Source: Triticum aestivum | Lineage: Eukaryota > Streptophyta > Magnoliopsida > Poales > Poaceae | Reading direction: 5' to 3' | NCBI RefSeq assembly: GCF_018294505.1 | Contig: NC_057801.1 | Coordinates: forward strand, 847,481,002-847,545,001 | Length of the DNA: 64,000 bases | Part shown: positions 10,971 to 21,765 of the stretch, in pieces | Position numbering within the stretch: position 1 is the first letter of the stretch | Layout: every line of letters starts with the position of its first letter | The notes under the pieces: model-generated | Told to the model about the DNA's origin: nothing | The model's input: the letters and a program-made list of their open reading frames with translations, nothing else | The model's database searches: none | Translations under genes and position numbers: made by a program

Positions 10971-11210
10971 ATGGTGCCAGCAGGTACCAGGTTTGAGGTG
11001 GAGAAGTTCACGGAACTGAAAGCCTTGGGTTATGGCAGACAATGATGAAAGATTTGTTGGCACAACAGGGGTGCTTGAAGGCGTTGCGGGAAGTCATGTC
11101 AGTGGTGATGGAATTATCATGTGTTGGATTAGAATTCGCGGAAGACGATTATGGAGCCTTGAGTGTGTCATGCAGCCGGACAAGTTCGGCTGGGTCGGAC
11201 TAGACAGTCT
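10971..11210 (+). pseudogene. Copia gag N-terminal remnant
   Basis: An ATG at 10971 opens MVPAGTRFEVEKF. A shifted frame then reads WQTMMKDLLAQQGCLKALRE. Both match the usual opening of plant Copia gag (a basic start, FEVEKF-, then LWQ-MKDLL-QQG-LKAL). One indel separates the two parts and the frame decays afterwards. No protease, integrase or reverse transcriptase follows before the 3' LTR, so the element depends on others for movement. Confidence 0.65.
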
Positions 11211-12165
11211 GACGAATCGAAGCAGGTCGGTTGGAACAGAAGATGGTGATGGGATCGGCGATGACGACATAGGAGCGTGATGCTGATGGTGACCGACTTC
11301 TGGGGCGCAGACCCGAGGGCTTGTGTGGCTTCGGCAAGACTATGGCGCGGGGTTGATTCAAGATGGTGCACATGAGAGCTTGAAGTTGACGGGGCGCGAG
11401 GGTGGACTGATCATCTACCATAGAGTCATGTTGAAGATGGAGCTGGAGTCTGGAGGACTTCATTGGGTGCTGATTGAGGAGCTACGGTGTAAGAGCTCAG
11501 AGAGTCGAAGCCTATTTCAGCGGGGAAAATCGAGTGACATGCAGTTCGGACTGGAGTCCAGTGGTCTGATGGAAGCATGCAACTCACCATCGGTCGGTGA
11601 TGATCGGTGGTACTCTGCAGTGGGGGTTGAGTGGTGTGGGTTCGCGACCCTTGAGACTCGACCAGGACAGCGGAGGCTCGACGCGGTAATAGCAGCGAGG
11701 AGTGCGGTATGCACGGGACATGGAGACGGACCATGGTTCTAGTGGTCATACATGTGGTGAGACAACTACGAATTTGACTTGGGGTGGCTACAAGCAATGG
11801 TGCAATTCCTTCAAGTTTCAGACAGGCAGTCAAGGAAAGAGCGGTGCTGTTGAGTTCAGATAACTCTTATGTGTGACATCCAATATGTGAGTTCTTCACT
11901 TTCACGCAGGTCGATAATCAGTGTGTGATGTCGTTGGATGGATACTCCGGAAGTTGGGAACACAAACTAGAGTAACAAGGAGCTTAATTTTCGTTCGAGT
12001 GTTGACTGTGATCAAAAAAAGAAGGGACTACAAGTTGCAGGTGGAGTCATATGGAGTTTTTCGAGTAGCAGCGGTACTCATGGGATAAGCTCAAGTCCAA
12101 TGTACATGAAAGTTTGACGCACGGACGAACTCAAGGTGGTGGAGCATATTCGCCAAGGTGGAGTT

Positions 12166-12512
12166 TGTTAGAGTTGTGTCGAATATTGTGTACAAGGTAG
12201 GTTACAGTTGGACTTGTAATTATATTGTGTTTAGATAGGATATGGAGTCGTGTCCAAGTAGGACACTAGTATCCTAGACCTCTCATATATAGCGGGGTAG
12301 ACACACGATGTAACCTATGCCACATAATAGCACGGGAGCGCAGGGGAAGCCGGCGACATGTGCAGGTGTCCAGGGTGACCGGGTGCGGTATTATAGCGGT
12401 GTCATGGGGAGGAGCGCCCATAGTCAGACCCCGGGGATGTAGCCATATCGGTGAACCTTGTTAACAAATCTCGGTGTCGTGCTCGTGTGATTGCTTGGTA
12501 CTCGGATGATCA
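12166..12512 (+). repeat. 3' LTR of Copia-like element
   Basis: This is the direct repeat of 9041-9392 with scattered substitutions and small indels. It is followed by sequence homologous to the promoter-distal region of His-rich gene B (12530-12680 matching about 23090-23215). Confidence 0.8.
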
Positions 12513-12690
12513 ACGGTATGCCTCGGATTTATTCTGACAAACGTGAGTACTATACATGAAATGCGATTCTAATTTATTCGTCGACGAATTAGCAACACTA
12601 GGAAATAAATCATTGTCAATCAATCGCATCGCAAGCAGAATTTCTCTCTGGACATCGACATTGCGCGACGCGCGCGTATATCGCCATGTC
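12513..12690. repeat. Promoter-distal part of duplicated unit A
   Basis: Homologous to about 23075-23215. Shared strings include aacactaggaaataaatca, atttattcgt and atcgcaagc(a/g)gaat. Together with 9000-9040 it reconstructs the pre-insertion upstream region of His-rich gene A and confirms the Copia insertion point. Confidence 0.8.
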
Positions 12691-12826
12691 ATCGCGACTC
12701 AGCACGTCCACATCTACATGGCGCACACGTTCGCTCGTTACAACTACCGTTTCCTTTTTGAGGCAACCACCCTAATTTTTGTTGACCAATATTGTGGGAG
12801 CTCCCTTTTTTTTAGATGAATATTGT

Positions 12827-13556
12827 GGGAGCTCCTATATGGCGCCTTAGGCGCCGGTTGAGCTTCTTGGCGCCAATGCGCCCCCGATCGTGGGCCGGCC
12901 CAAGAAGAAGACAACAGGTCGATTGGTTTCCCTGTTCGCTCGATCGTGTTAACTGCTCGGGGTTGATCGGTCAACCATTGACTATTCAAAAACGTTTTTT
13001 AATAGCAAAAAAAATCAAAAAATCATGAATTCAAAACATGTTCACGGATTTTGAAAAAAAAGTTTACAAACTTGAAAAAACTCATCGAAGTTGAAAAAGG
13101 TGCACAAATTTGGAAAAAGTTCATCGCTTCTTTAAAAAATCATTGAATTGAAAAAAGTTCATCAGAAATGAAAAATATCAACGATTTGAAAAGAAAAAGT
13201 TCATAAATTTGAAAAAAAGTTCATCGATTTTGAAGAAAAACTTTGCAAGTTTGAAAAGAAAGAAAAAAGGGACAAGGAATAAAGAAAAAGGAAAAAAATA
13301 GAAAAAGAAAAGAAGAAAGAAGAAAGAAGGAAAAAGGATGTATGTAATCACACCAAGCGAGGAGTCTGGGTTGGTTATTGCGTCTGACACTGAACTCGGC
13401 GTCGCGGGTTCAAATCACACCTCACACACACTTTTTGTAGTTAAATATAGAAAAAGTGAAAATGGGCCGACCCATCGTGGAGGGGGGAGGGGGGGTATGC
13501 GCCAGTTTGCGGAAACTGTATAAACGGGCGGTGAGGGCGCCGTATAGGATTTGCCC
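12827..13556. mobile_element. Non-autonomous TIR transposon, Mutator-like (tentative)
   Basis: The left end is GGGAGCTCCTATATGGCGCC and the right end (reverse complement) is GGGCAAATCCTATACGGCGCC. The termini are imperfect and inverted, flanked by an exact 8-bp duplication AATATTGT (12819-12826 and 13557-13564). The interior is A-rich with repeated aaaaagttcat-gaatttg units and no transposase. A partial duplicate of the left end (attgtgggagctccc, about 12791-12805) lies just upstream. An 8-bp duplication would also suit hAT, but the termini lack the CAGGG typical of hAT. Related copies are at 331-680 and 23280-23816. Confidence 0.65.
13365..13428 (+). other. tRNA-like Pol III box pair inside TIR element
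   Basis: The sequence tgggttggttattgcgtctg is followed about 30 bp later by gcgggttcaaatc, resembling an A box and a B box of a tRNA gene at nearly normal spacing. No acceptor stem forms and there is no cloverleaf, so it is not a functional tRNA. It may be a tRNA relic or SINE head within the element. Confidence 0.35.
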
Positions 13557-13564
13557 AATATTGT

Positions 13565-15520
13565 TTACATGTATTGGATAGAGTGATAGAGGATCATAAC
13601 TAGGGGGTTGGAGAGCCCAGTGGGTGCCTCCTCGATGTAGATGTGATGTAGCCCATAATGATTGTCATGGACCTCCGGCGATCAGGAGATGGTCAGGAAA
13701 ATGACGCGAGGGTTGGAGTTCGTGTTCTTTATTTTGAAGGGAAGACCTTCATAGATAGCTTCATTTACATCAAATAATTGTTAATCATCCACTAGTAGAA
13801 GTTTAAGGATATAACTAGGGAATGCATCAAATACATAGTCGCTGGATTATATGTACCTAGCTGAGCTACCTCATGCATTGCCGAATTAGACTCCCTGTTA
13901 AAATGTTCCACCGAGACCTTCCCAAAACCGATTGCGTTAGGGGTTTACTTATTGGTGAGATTGCGAGCCGCAGCCTCCTTTCTTTTTCTCATATGTGGTG
14001 CTAGGGGGTAGGGTTCCAAACAAAGTAAATGGTTTGCTTCCCCTGATCATGTAGATTTGAGACTCCCCTTTCTCTCTCGATTTGTTACTACTAGATGTCG
14101 ATGCTTATTTAGCTAGCCAATTTTCATTTGGTCATCGGTCAAATTTTCTGCCTAGTAGCCTTCATCCACGTGTCATAGTCCTCCAATTCCCCCACCCACA
14201 CCTGAACGGCCTAAGCCCTTAATGAAGTTTTCATTGCATGTCCTTCCAAAGTGTTCCCGACAAGTAAGTGTTAGCCAAGTAAAATAAAATGAATGGTAGA
14301 TAATTTTTTTATCTATGTTTAATGAAAGCTTTGTTCTAACCATCTAGACCTAAGAAAGCTTGCCTATTAACCTTCACTGCTCTAGCTACGCTTAGTTTTC
14401 AGGATAAAGAAGCGGTGGGCTATCTAGGCATTACTGAGCGTATGTTAAGGAAAGCCTTCTCATTATTTTCGTTCAAAAGCAAGTTCCTTACTGTTCCTAT
14501 TTCTTGATTGACGTGGTCAAATAAAGCTTGGGATGTGATGGATCATTTTACACTCATTTTTACCTAAGTTTAAACGGGTATTCCTCACATTACACCTTCA
14601 ATTTTCCACGCAATAACTAATAAATGCCAGGATTGGCAAATCTCCTTGCGTTTTTTGTTTTTTTACATAAATGAACGTTTTTAGATAGAAAATCAAGCCA
14701 TATATGGGATAATTTAGAGTAGATGATCATTTCCATATGATCGGGTGCACACCAGATCCAACAAAACAGAAGAAGGTGCGTAGTACGACCTCAAGGCTTG
14801 TACTAGCGATTGTACCAGGTGACACAACCTCCATGACGTAGTCGCTGACAACATTCATGAATGGTCCTGGGTCAAATTCGCCACAGAGAAGCCTCAAAAC
14901 CCTATTTCTCCTGTCTTCGTCATACAAAGACCCCGACAGCATGGAGAGTCAAAACATTTTCCCATACAACCATCATCCTCCACCATCATAGCTTCTATAC
15001 AACCATCATCAACATCTCTTTATTCATCTCCATCTTAATAGCCTCCATCTCCATTAGATCAATTACTTGTAATCAGGATTCCATCCTGATTAACGACATT
15101 GTAAGACATTGAATCATTCATCTTCAAGTAACTTTTTTTATTCAATGTCATCAGCTTGGGATATGATCGCGATATGTGAGTAGTCCCCTCAAGCTAAGGG
15201 TCGAGTCATGGCCTCGCAGCCCTGTGTACATGTAAGAAAGGATTGGCAATATTACTTTAACATATATTTCTGTGAAACTATTTTGTCTCTTGTCTCTAAC
15301 TCGATCCTAGGGCTCGTTGGTACCTGAGACATCGAAGATTAGAACAAGGAAAGGTAACAGGAAAAGAGGACATGAATGTAATACCGAAAGCCAATGACAA
15401 TGAAGTCAGTACAGTAGCTAAAACCAAGTCTTAGGGGAGGAAATATTGGAGTCATCAAACGCCAATGCATTTGTTGATTTGTTGTTAACAACTGAGGTAA
15501 ACCCGTGATTCAGATAGGGC
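13565..15520. other. No recognised gene
   Basis: This is AT-rich intergenic sequence. Short frames occur on both strands, but none has recognisable domains or a plausible start context. It may hold old unclassified repeats. Confidence 0.4.
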
Positions 15521-15787
15521 TGTGAGAGCCTGACTTAATATGAATGATAGACTATTATATCAATAAGGATTTCCTTCTTTTGCAGGGGCTCATTCACAAA
15601 GAACTCCCGAGTGAAGTGTGCTTGGCTTGGAGCGATTTTAGGATTGGTAACCGACCGAGAAGGTGGTCTCGGGTGCGCACAAGCGAGGACAAAGTGCATA
15701 GAAAAGACAAGTGATGGTCTATGGGGCCAGTCTAGATACCGCCAGGGATAACGGACATGAACCTGTGGATGTGGCCATGGCGTTACA
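15521..15787 (+). repeat. Cassandra 5' LTR
   Basis: About 267 bp. Its 5S-like block (about 15600-15660) is more diverged than in LTR2: ccgagtgaagtgtgcttggc and ttaggattggtaacc show substitutions in the A-box and C-box equivalents. It is probably transcriptionally weaker. Confidence 0.8.
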
Positions 15788-15959
15788 AATCGTATCATAG
15801 CCGACCCTCACGGTTACATGGACATGTGCGGGTCAGGTGCGCATGGCCCGTTGTGGCACATGACATGACACGTGTGGCAGACTGGACACACATACATGTA
15901 CCAAGTGGGAACATTCCTCTGGGCCGACGAGGACGTCGGTTCCTTTGAGTGGGGGTGTA

Positions 15960-16191
15960 TGTGAGAGCCCGACTTAATAGGAATGATATACTACTCATGG
16001 CAACAAGGAATTCCTTCTTTTCTGGTAGCTCGTTCGCAAAGAACTCAAAAGTTAAGCGTGCTTGGCTTGGAGCAATTTGAGGATGGGTGACTGGCCGAAA
16101 AGTTTGTCCCAGGTCTATACGAGTGAGGACAAAGTGCGCATGAAAGACTAGTGTTGGTCTATGAAGCCGGTCTGGATCCCACAGACGTAAC
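15960..16191 (+). repeat. Cassandra 3' LTR (truncated by gap)
   Basis: It retains aaaagttaagcgtgcttgg and gaggatgggtgac at about 16047-16093, which correspond to the 5S internal promoter (A box and intermediate element/C box). The last part is lost in the N gap. Confidence 0.8.
16040..16095 (+). ncRNA. 5S rRNA-like segment in LTR
   Basis: This matches the second half of plant 5S rRNA around its internal control region, with a cttgg-agca linker and the conserved ggatgggtgac. The 5' half of 5S is not clearly recognisable. It is a retrotransposon-borne derivative, not a genomic 5S gene. Confidence 0.7.
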
Positions 16192-16522
16192 NNNNNNNNN
16201 NNNNNNNNNNNNNNNNNNNNNNNNNNNNNNNNNNNNNNNNNNNNNNNNNNNNNNNNNNNNNNNNNNNNNNNNNNNNNNNNNNNNNNNNNNNNNNNNNNNN
16301 NNNNNNNNNNNNNNNNNNNNNNNNNNNNNNNNNNNNNNNNNNNNNNNNNNNNNNNNNNNNNNNNNNNNNNNNNNNNNNNNNNNNNNNNNNNNNNNNNNNN
16401 NNNNNNNNNNNNNNNNNNNNNNNNNNNNNNNNNNNNNNNNNNNNNNNNNNNNNNNNNNNNNNNNNNNNNNNNNNNNNNNNNNNNNNNNNNNNNNNNNNNN
16501 NNNNNNNNNNNNNNNNNNNNNN

Positions 16523-17866
16523 CAATGTTGTGGCGTTAGTCGGTCGTGGTTTCACGAGTACGTATCCCCCCACTTACGCATTTGCCAAATATATGTATTG
16601 ATACTTACCCATGCATTGTTGGCCAATCTTATTATAATCCCAAGTTCATGTAAACGCTGCAGATGAAACTTCTGGTCCGTTTCTTTTATGGGAAAAGCTT
16701 CCCCTTCTTTTATTGGTTTAACCTCCCAGTATTTGTTGGTCCGGGTAACGAAAAAGATTTGTGATAACAAGACCTGCAGAATGTTTCTTGCCAAGCTTAA
16801 TCACTTCCTGGATTCAATAAATTCTAGGGTATCAAAGGAATAAGTCTATATACATGTGAAACGGAATTGAAGTTAAGCACTTAACCTCTCAACTCTTTGA
16901 TTTTTGTACTGAAAATTCCGCCAACTTCTCTTAGGTAACTATGGGAGTTCGGGCGTTCGATCGACCTCCTCACACGGAGTTGGCGGAGCTAGGAGCTGGA
17001 GGGCTATCAAACAAGCCTTTAGTGGGAGTGTGGAATTTTTCAGCTAGATTCTGTAATTGTCGAGTTCATCTTTTGTTTCTGTCTTTGTTTTTACAATTTG
17101 AGTTCATCTTTGCTAGTTATAAATTTATAACAAAATTTTATCCAAAACATGAATGTGCCTTATAATCCTGGAGAAGGGAATATAACCGGGTCATGTTAAG
17201 TAAGTTATTTTTTCTTTTGAAGAAAACACACCGTTATAGACATTTCAAATATATCTAAATCATTGGGGTGCCTAAGGCTTCTTGCTCATGGTTCCAATTG
17301 TGCACGCCATAAACAAAGCTCGTTGCTACCTCTAGCCCTTTGTCTAGGTGAAGCAAACTTATTGAAACCGAGGAGCTAGTAGCAATCTATGTTCGAACTC
17401 TCACATGATCCTTGACAGAACTAAATCAGGCCCCACACGCACGCAACACGCATGCTAGAAAAATAAAATTACATTCAAATCCTTGGGGGCACCCAAGTCT
17501 TCTTCTGGCGCGCGTCGTGAGCATAGCGCGATGCCGCTTCTGGTCCTCCACCTTGGTGGATCAAACTTTTTTTAACCCAGAAGATTGTAGAGGCAATGAC
17601 CAAGAAGTCATGAAGAGACAAGGAGAGGCTAACGATAGCGATATGCGAATCAAATCATAGCTCCGGAGAAGAAAACGCCAATAAAGGCATGTGGAAACTC
17701 AAAGACCACGAAAGCCGGTCAAATCCAGACATATCAACCCAGTCACATAAGACTGACCCGAGACACAACTCCACATTCCCTCTGTCACGGATAAGCACGC
17801 CAACAAAACACGGAAATTGCAAGGAGAACACTATTCCTATATTGGAACAACGACGCCGCCTCCCTG
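16523..17866. other. No recognised gene
   Basis: Mixed sequence between two gaps. Short frames (minus 16552-16794, plus 16941-17165) have no recognisable domain. The tract 17412-17866, with many short purine/pyrimidine words, resembles decayed transposon interior, but I cannot classify it. Confidence 0.35.
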
Positions 17867-18101
17867 NNNNNNNNNNNNNNNNNNNNNNNNNNNNNNNNNN
17901 NNNNNNNNNNNNNNNNNNNNNNNNNNNNNNNNNNNNNNNNNNNNNNNNNNNNNNNNNNNNNNNNNNNNNNNNNNNNNNNNNNNNNNNNNNNNNNNNNNNN
18001 NNNNNNNNNNNNNNNNNNNNNNNNNNNNNNNNNNNNNNNNNNNNNNNNNNNNNNNNNNNNNNNNNNNNNNNNNNNNNNNNNNNNNNNNNNNNNNNNNNNN
18101 N

Positions 18102-18459
18102 AAATCACTCATGCCACTACGCTAGTGTCGAGCTCGCCTCCATCCATGACCATACACCACCTCCCTCTTCTCCGGTGACCTAGCCAGGCTAGACCACCGT
18201 TGAAGATCGCCACACTAGATCACCAATGCTACCATTGAACACCGCCTGACAAATACCGCCACTCGAGCACACATCCCATTCGCCACCCCATCGTAGCCTT
18301 CTAACGCCTCCTCAAGCAGGCCAGACCCCGACCGGACCTTCCCGCCGCCGCGCGGGCTTTGCCTTGTGACGTGCCATGGTTACAGTGAGATGGGGAGTAG
18401 ATGTGGCAGTGACTAGGGTTCAATCACCTACCTTATCCTCTCTCCACAAAATATTTTCA
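18102..18459. other. CA/CT-rich decayed sequence after gap
   Basis: Rich in ccaccg, ccatcg and cgcc words without a sustained frame. This type is common at 5' ends of decayed Triticeae elements. No gene call is possible. Confidence 0.35.
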
Positions 18460-19130
18460 TGTTGAATAATGTTCATCATAGAAGAGATATTTCTCTTCCA
18501 AAGACCATATCATTTTCGCAAAACTATAACAATGAACATAGGGCAGCAACATGTTGTGCTCAGTTTGCAGAGGGCTGACCAGAAAACCCACTATAAGAAT
18601 GTCAAGAAAGCAATAACAATCTCCATGTGAACACTTCATATACTCTAGAATTTATAATTCTTACACTCGATCCTACTTTAGAAACCTCTATCAAATTATA
18701 TGTTGGACTCCCCACTTTAGAGATACCTTACAACTAAGTAACGATATTAAGATATACATTAACACATGCTACTACATAAGCAAACACACTATGATTATGC
18801 AAATGTCACAAATAGATACGTGGGGGGTGTGTGATCTTGTTATTTTTTAGTTGTTTGGGCTCTGAAACTATTTGTTTCTTTGCAAATCTCTTGTAAACGA
18901 ATGATCCCAACATATTTATTCTAAAACATATGGTTTTATCATAAGTGTGTTCTTTTGTAGTATACATTCGGACTATTTAACAAAATAAATTGAATTTGAA
19001 TATGAAAATTATTGTGGCTAAATAATGCGAAGCGTAGAACAAAATATTAGTAAAACAAAATATTAGTAAAAAATCTAGGTTGATAAAATGAACTATAAAA
19101 GTTTAGTAGAAGGGATCAGAGGTGAATATC
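18460..19130. repeat. Duplicated segment, copy B (downstream of His-rich gene B)
   Basis: Colinear with 5530-6300, with frequent substitutions and small indels. It keeps tctagaatttataatt, gaaacctctatcaaa and tatgcaaatgtcacaaat in the same order. It marks the distal end of the duplicated unit that includes the His-rich gene at 21766-22931. Confidence 0.7.
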
Positions 19131-21765
19131 GAAGATAGAGGAAGAAAAAGAATGAGGTTCTTTACCTGCAATAGGAATGGAAGTACGACCAACTGTTTTA
19201 CTAAGCTTTATTGATTAAGAGTGGTTACATCAACACTAGCTGAATGATCATGCATTCACACGGGACAATGTACCAGTGTCACTCTAGTTGATTTGTCTTG
19301 CTTCAGTCTTCCTCTGTTGGTTCTAGCTATTTTTGTTGACACACATATTTTTTCACATACCTCAGCAATAAGACAAATGTTTCTCTCGTTCTTTGTCTTT
19401 TACCTCGGTCCGATCCTTCTAATATGACATTTGAAGGTAGATCGTATGATGTTTTCATTTGCTTTTTATAGATTGGCAATGATTGTCTGTGAGTGTGTGT
19501 TTATCTGGACTATTTGAATTTAGGACTAACCAAGCCATTGAAATAAATTAATACGTCGATTCTACGACTACCATGCTGGAAGATTTCACTCTAACAAGTT
19601 AACAACTAATAGTCAATAAGCACATTAATAAAGTACAACTAGGAATGATGCATACGATTTAAATGTACAATATGTGCAAATAGGAATTTATTCATATTTT
19701 AGATTTACATTGATCAAACTTGCCAAATATTAATGCATCTTCATCCTTCATCATCAAGAACCCTAGTTATTTCCCTCTCCTCCTGAGGTTACTTTATCTC
19801 TGCATGGACATTACCATAGGGTAGGATAGCTATTGGTAGAGAGACTATCATAAGTGAAATTGCGAACTTGACATCTCTAAGTATGCCAAAGTTCTCAAGC
19901 TATTTGTATAGGGTTTACTACTTCAATTCACCCGACTAGACGGAAGTCGCACCCCCATGCATAAGTGTGATGAGGATTGAAAGAAAGCTAGAGAGTCGAG
20001 TTACCATATCCATGTGTTCATTGTAGTCCATGGCGCCTGCTCCTGGGCTCCTCTTGACATCTCCTCCACCTCCAATGAACCATCGGAAGCTGATGGTCCG
20101 CATGTGTCACACATACTACATGACCCACGTCACAAACCATGACAACATCGATACACTCGACAACCCAGGTGAAGATCACACAGATATGGAGCTGGATTTT
20201 AAATCCTCCATCCATGGTCATCATGCCCCCTCCAGGGCCATCCATTCACCATCCTCTACACGCCTTATTCATTGTCCTGGTGGTGCAGAAACAGAAAGTG
20301 CTCCATGCTGTAAAGCAATGAGGTGTCGGCCCTGTCTCCGTGCTTTCCCTGAGTTCACCTAGTAAGGGGACGAGGTGTCAGTGTCAAATTGGAAGCTTTA
20401 TAGGAACAAGGCCGATGAGGGCACCGAGAGGAACGAGTGTCGGTGCAACATAGGAGGGAGGAGAACACGAAAGATCAGGTTGTATGGGGATTGGGCCACA
20501 TGTCAGCACGCCTTTGTTCGTGAGATGGCATTTTAGAACGGGGATGCGGATGTACCAACTTACCAACACCACGACCTACCATCACGACCATATACTCTCA
20601 TTTAATAGTAATAAAGATGTATCGAGAATGAACTACTCTACTTCTATATATAATGAAACAATCTTAATTATAAACTTTTATCTCAGTTTTTAAATATTTT
20701 CTCAAAACCCTAGCCACGCTCCTTTTTCATAAAAAAGCCAATGCAGACCCTCCATATGTGATGCCCCACATTCTAGCGTAAGAGGGTTTGGATCATGCTA
20801 TGCTACCGCGCCGTATGCAAGGGGTTCGGCAGCCCCTTCATCCTCTGACCTCAAGTGAGTCATAGTTATGGATTGCCAGTGTCGATAGGCTCCAACAATG
20901 GCCACGCTTCCTCAGCGAACTCCGGATAGTTAGATCGTTAATATCCAATGTAGCTGGCGGTAACACCACACCATTTCCAAGATGTGAGATGGTCCAGGAC
21001 GGCCATTCACAAGACATTCTTTGGGTGGGACTTCCGCCATGGTTGGTGTGATGTCGGCCAGACCCAGCCATACCATATGCCGCTGGTGCCATCTCCTTAC
21101 CCCCTCTTCCAACCAGGTCCAAGTGAACCTGTTCTTTCTCTAAAAATACATGTCTCTGCAATACTAAGCCAATAATTATTTCCTTTGTTGGACTTCATAC
21201 TTTTTGCTTGTCCATGCATCAAAATCCCTCACATACAGATCTATTCAAGCCCCAATGTTATGTGTTTTGTCTTATACATGGCAGTGACAAGAGAATAAGA
21301 ACTATATTTAAGGTCTGAATTACTATCCAGAATAAGCATAAGCAATGTGTTTGTTCATTCCTCAAATTAACTTTATGCCATAGTTCATGTCGTGCAAAGA
21401 TGCGTGGCTGCAGTTGTTCCAATTTGTTGTTGTAACATGCATTCATTGAGTGATTTTTTTTGACGCATATTGACTAAAATTTGGAGTAGTTGGAATTTTT
21501 TTGACCGACTAATGTACTATGCATACATGTCGTGTTTCACCGTGACACCCTTGATATGTTGCAAATAATTCGAATTCCACCATTATCTCTTGGGATATTA
21601 TACGCCATTTTGTAAGGGGAAAAAGGGACGGTGTGTAACCAAAAAATAGCATCGACACAAATTCCATTGATAATTCAGCATCGACACAAAAGGGTCGATG
21701 AAACTTGCAGGCATCCTAGTAATCTACAACCAAGCATGGACGCTACAAAATGACAGGACAATCAA
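19131..21765. other. Downstream region of His-rich gene B, no other gene
   Basis: About 2.6 kb of mostly AT-rich DNA. Frames at 20030-20362 (+) and 20838-21161 (-) show no domain, and I do not call them. The 3' UTR of the His-rich gene probably occupies the last few hundred bases. Confidence 0.4.

Larger units (their letters stand above)
9041..12512 (+). mobile_element. Non-autonomous Copia-like LTR retrotransposon
   Basis: Two near-identical direct LTRs (9041-9392 and 12166-12512) start TGTTAGAGTTGTGTCG and end near ggatgatCA. The flanks share AACG, though exact ends may be off by one or two bases. The 3' LTR is preceded by a purine-rich tract (caaggtggagt). The interior of about 2.8 kb, with an N gap at 10337-10861, has no polymerase. 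It keeps the start of a Copia-type gag (10971 onward) and long non-retroviral GC-rich sequence. The element sits in the promoter of His-rich gene A: the paralogous promoter of copy B continues uninterrupted across the site (about 23066-23075). Confidence 0.85.
15521..16191 (+). mobile_element. Cassandra-type TRIM retrotransposon with 5S rRNA-derived LTRs
   Basis: Two direct LTRs start TGTGAGAGCC at 15521 and 15960. LTR1 ends GTTACA at about 15787. A primer-site-like segment follows (atcgtatcatagcc, close to the tRNA-iMet complement tggtatcagagc). The interior is only about 172 bp and ends in a purine-rich tract (gagtgggggtg) before LTR2. Both LTRs contain a stretch like the 3' half of plant 5S rRNA (agaactc-aaagttaagcgtgcttgg ... 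aggatgggtgac), best preserved in LTR2. This is the hallmark of Cassandra, a terminal-repeat retrotransposon in miniature that carries Pol III-type 5S promoter boxes. LTR2 runs into an N gap at 16192, so the right end and target duplication are not visible. Confidence 0.85.

Noticed and set aside
9731..11063. Long frames spanning the N gap in the Copia-like element
   Set aside because: They are open only because the N run contains no stop codons.
16040..16095. Functional genomic 5S rRNA gene
   Set aside because: Only the 3' half aligns, it sits in LTRs of a TRIM, and there is no tandem 5S array with spacers.
20030..20362. A 110-codon plus-strand frame
   Set aside because: It has no recognised domain, no conserved counterpart in the duplicated unit A and poor start context.
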